Source of the DNA: Streptomyces sp. SN-593
GTDB lineage: Bacteria; Actinomycetota; Actinomycetes; Streptomycetales; Streptomycetaceae
Assembly (NCBI RefSeq): GCF_016756395.1
Contig: NZ_AP018365.1
Location: forward strand, 3,509,001 to 3,573,000
Direction of reading: 5' to 3'
Length of the DNA stretch: 64,000 bases
The notes under the pieces are model-generated. The model was not told the DNA's origin. It saw only the letters and a program-made list of their open reading frames with translations, and made no database searches. The position numbers and the translations under genes are program-made. Within the stretch, counting starts at the first letter, position 1. Each line of letters begins with the position of its first letter. Of this stretch, positions 61,680 to 64,000 are shown in pieces.

Positions 61680-62753
61680 TCACGCCACCTTGGTCGCGGA
61701 CAGGATCGCCTGGACCGGGATGACGTCCGGCGGCACCTCCGACGCGTCCTTGGTGATCGCCTTCGTCACCTTGAACCCGCACTCCTCCAGCCAGCTCTGG
61801 TAGACCGACAGCTTCTGCGGACCGCCCTGGCCCATCGTGCAGCCGATGAAGAAGGCCGGGAAGAAGTCGACGTTGTAGTTGTCGGTGTCCGTGATGTCCT
61901 CCGGGTACACCGGCACCATGATGTTGACCTGGCCGCCGACCTCCAGGGCGGCGTTGACGCCGCTGAGGATCCTGACCACGTCGTCCTTGTCGAACATGTC
62001 CAGGAAGTGCTTGATCAGGACGATGTCGAAGCCCTTGGGCACGCCGTCGAAGACGTCGCCGCCGATGAAGGAGCACTGCTCCGCGACACCGTGGGCCTTG
62101 AAGTTCGCCAGGGCCTCCTGCTCCTTCTCCGGCAGGTCGAAGGTGGTGACCCGCAGGCCGGGGGACGCCTTGTACGTGGCGGTGTGGACCGCTCCGAGGC
62201 CGGTGTTGCCCGCCAGGTCGAGCACCCGGGCGCCGGCCGGGACGTCGATGTTCCCGAAGAACCAGGGGTCGATGTTGGCGGTGACCGTGTTCATCAGGTT
62301 CGCCCACGCCTCGCGCAGGTCGCGGTGCTCGGCCACGGCCCCGTAGAGGGTGCCCTCGGTCACCCCGTACATCTCCCGCAGGCCGACGAGCGTGCCGGTC
62401 CGGGCGCTCTCGGTCAGGTGGAAGAGCTGGCGGAGCGCCACCACCTTGATCATGTTCATGTAGGCGAGGGCGCGCTTCAGATCGGCCGCCGCGACCTCGG
62501 CGAGGGCGTCCAGGGTGTAGCCGCCGGACTCCTCGTCGCAGGCGACGAAGCCCTCCTTGACCAGCAGGAGGAGCAGTTGCTCGACGGCGTCCGCCTTGGC
62601 GCCGACCGCCGTCCCCAGCTCGTCCGCGGTCAGACCCGGGCGCTCCCGGATCGTGTCGACGAGGCCGAGCTCGAAGCAGGACAGCAGGGTCATGAACCGG
62701 GAGGGGCCCACCATGTACTCGCGGAATCGGGCGAGCGTGGCTTCCGACGTCAT
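61680..62753 (-). CDS. SAM-dependent methyltransferase, copy 2
   Basis: Predicted 357 residues from the ATG at 62753. The architecture is as for the copy at 43019: dimerisation domain REYMVGPSRFMTLLSCFELG, SAM loop RVLDLAGNTGLGA, then CSFIGGDVF. The two are alike along their full length, about half of positions identical by eye. Here too the usual catalytic LHDW is replaced (IKHFLDMFDKDDV). It lies between the ligase and prenyltransferase genes. O-, N- or C-methylation of the product, or of an isoprenyl diphosphate, cannot be told apart from sequence. Confidence 0.9.
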   Translation of the reverse strand: MTSEATLARFREYMVGPSRFMTLLSCFELGLVDTIRERPGLTADELGTAVGAKADAVEQLLLLLVKEGFVACDEESGGYTLDALAEVAAADLKRALAYMNMIKVVALRQLFHLTESARTGTLVGLREMYGVTEGTLYGAVAEHRDLREAWANLMNTVTANIDPWFFGNIDVPAGARVLDLAGNTGLGAVHTATYKASPGLRVTTFDLPEKEQEALANFKAHGVAEQCSFIGGDVFDGVPKGFDIVLIKHFLDMFDKDDVVRILSGVNAALEVGGQVNIMVPVYPEDITDTDNYNVDFFPAFFIGCTMGQGGPQKLSVYQSWLEECGFKVTKAITKDASEVPPDVIPVQAILSATKVA

Positions 62754-62812
62754 GGACTCGTCTCTTTCGGTAGGGGTTTCCACCGCCGTGGCGGCGGCCT
62801 GCTGGTGAGGGG

Positions 62813-64000
62813 TCACTCCCGGCCCTTGAGGTCGTCCTTGAGCCGGTCGGCCAGCGCGAGGCGCTGGACCTTGAGGGTGGCGGTGCGCGGCAGCTCGGCC
62901 TCCGGGATCTGGACCGGGTCGGCCAGTTGGGGGAAGTCGGCGACGGCCTCCCGCCAGCGGTCCCGGTCCAGCGGCCGGTCGCCGTGGGTGCAGAGCACCG
63001 GAACGGCCTGGGAGTCGGGGCCCTGGACCACGACCAGCTCGCTCAACTCGTGCAGTTTGCCGAGGACCAGGTCCTCGATCTCCAGGGAGCTGCGGACACC
63101 GTGGATCATGTCGACCTCCCGGTCGAGCATGTGCAGGCAGCCGAACCGGGTGAAGTAGCCGACGTCCCCGGTGCCCCACCAGTCGCCGCTGCGGTTGCTG
63201 TCGTAGCGCTCCTGCTCGCCGAAGTACGTCTTGGCCAGGGCCGGCCAGGCGACCTGGATGCGACCGGGGTTCGCGGCCGTCGGCCGCTTCCCGTCCCGGC
63301 TGACCACGCGGACCTTCGCCGAGCCGACGGGCATCTGCCAGCCGACGCAGCGCCCGTTGGCCTTGTGGGCGGAGCGGCGGAAGTAAGCCCGGCCGACGGC
63401 GGGTCCGACCTCGCTCTGCCCGTAGATCTGGAAGAACAGTGCGCCCCGACGCTCGGAGGACCTGAGCAGCTTGCTCATCGTCCCCGGGTGGATCGCGTCG
63501 AAGGTGCTGCTGAAGTACTTCACCGACGCGAAGGGCCGCCGCGGGTCGTCGGCTAGGCCCTCCCACGCCATCAGCGAGTTGGGCAGCGCCTCGATCAGCC
63601 CGGGCCGGTTCGCGAGGAACAGCTCGGCGACCGTGTCGGGGTCCGACTCGTTCATGAGCAGCACCGGCATCTCCTTCAGGAGGGCCAGGGCCATCGCCGC
63701 GACGTTCCGGGAGTGCACGAAGGGGATGTGGATCGCCACCCGCTCGCGCTTGCGCATGAGGGACAGCAGCCGCCACTGCGGCTTGAGCCGCAGGCCCTGG
63801 GTACGGGGCGTGTGCACGACCAGCTTGGGCACCCCGGTGGTGCCGGAGGTGTGGGTGATCACGGCTGCCTCGTCGATGGGCCGCTCCACCGGCTGGACCC
63901 GCGGCGCGCCGGCGAGCGCGCCCAGCGACACGGTCCCCGGCCGCTCACCGGACACGGTGATCACCCGCCGGGTCAGCTCCGGCAGGGGGAGTTCGGCCAG
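62813..64000 (-). CDS. AMP-dependent acyl-CoA synthetase/ligase (5' end beyond window)
   Basis: The C-terminal 395 residues are in the window and the frame stays open to the right edge, so the N-terminal part is missing. ANL-superfamily motifs: A3 loop HTSGTTGVPKLV, A5 QIYGQSEVGP, A7 WWGTGDVGYF, A8-like LDREVDMI, and the A10 Lys in RTATLKVQRL. It activates a carboxylate, or less commonly another group, with ATP. In nitrous-acid pathways a member of this family (CreM type) serves as a diazotase, so that role should be tested here. It may begin the minus-strand operon. Confidence 0.88.
   Translation of the reverse strand: MAELPLPELTRRVITVSGERPGTVSLGALAGAPRVQPVERPIDEAAVITHTSGTTGVPKLVVHTPRTQGLRLKPQWRLLSLMRKRERVAIHIPFVHSRNVAAMALALLKEMPVLLMNESDPDTVAELFLANRPGLIEALPNSLMAWEGLADDPRRPFASVKYFSSTFDAIHPGTMSKLLRSSERRGALFFQIYGQSEVGPAVGRAYFRRSAHKANGRCVGWQMPVGSAKVRVVSRDGKRPTAANPGRIQVAWPALAKTYFGEQERYDSNRSGDWWGTGDVGYFTRFGCLHMLDREVDMIHGVRSSLEIEDLVLGKLHELSELVVVQGPDSQAVPVLCTHGDRPLDRDRWREAVADFPQLADPVQIPEAELPRTATLKVQRLALADRLKDDLKGRE

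Overview
High-GC actinobacterial DNA, almost certainly a streptomycete. The evidence is strong GC bias at third codon positions, GTG and TTG starts, 4-nt GTGA/ATGA gene overlaps, SARP regulators, rare TTA (bldA) codons in regulatory genes, an SPW-repeat protein, a class ECF41 sigma factor and a mevalonate operon in the gene order known from Streptomyces sp. CL190. No rRNA, tRNA, CRISPR array, insertion sequence or phage module was seen.

Left part, 1-38.8 kb: accessory and housekeeping genes. A three-gene flotillin / YqiJ-like / giant AAA+ ATPase unit (0.1-8.5 kb) is followed by a YceI protein with a divergent MarR repressor, a PucR-type regulator, TatA, a cupin and a 1071-residue AfsR-like SARP-NB-ARC-TPR regulator with a phased heptamer site upstream (12.6 kb). 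Next come a MarR-controlled dienelactone hydrolase/MFS locus, a DUF1453-kinase-response regulator operon with its own repeat array, an SPW protein, a TetR/MFS pair sharing an operator motif, a split LigD (phosphoesterase plus ligase), MgtC, a MarR/DHA2 efflux pair, an RDD protein, a VapBC-like pair, a SnoaL/epimerase pair divergent from a TetR, a RibD-type reductase, WrbA and an ECF41 sigma factor.

Right part, about 39.4-64 kb: a biosynthetic gene cluster that runs off the right edge. Its regulators are two SARPs (693 and 291 residues, each with two TTA codons) and an OvmZ-like/small-HTH pair. Between the SARPs lie two inverted arrays of 11-bp-phased heptamers and a 51-codon ORF with an AGGAGG ribosome site.

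The enzymes, mostly on the minus strand, are a complete mevalonate pathway (acetoacetyl-CoA synthase of NphT7 type, HMG-CoA synthase and reductase, mevalonate kinase, phosphomevalonate kinase, diphosphomevalonate decarboxylase, type 2 IPP isomerase); a GGPP-type trans-prenyl diphosphate synthase; a divergent cis-prenyltransferase; an NphB-type aromatic prenyltransferase; a cytochrome P450; two paralogous methyltransferases without the usual catalytic His; an AMP-dependent ligase cut by the window end; and an overlapping flavoenzyme/lyase pair resembling CreE/CreD, the nitrous-acid-forming enzymes of cremeomycin biosynthesis.

Together these suggest a prenylated aromatic metabolite (meroterpenoid) whose assembly uses enzymatically made nitrite, for diazo/N-N chemistry or for diazotisation-dependent deamination. 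No gene for the aromatic core (type III PKS, phenazine, shikimate or similar) lies inside the window, so the scaffold is unknown and is probably encoded beyond 64 kb.
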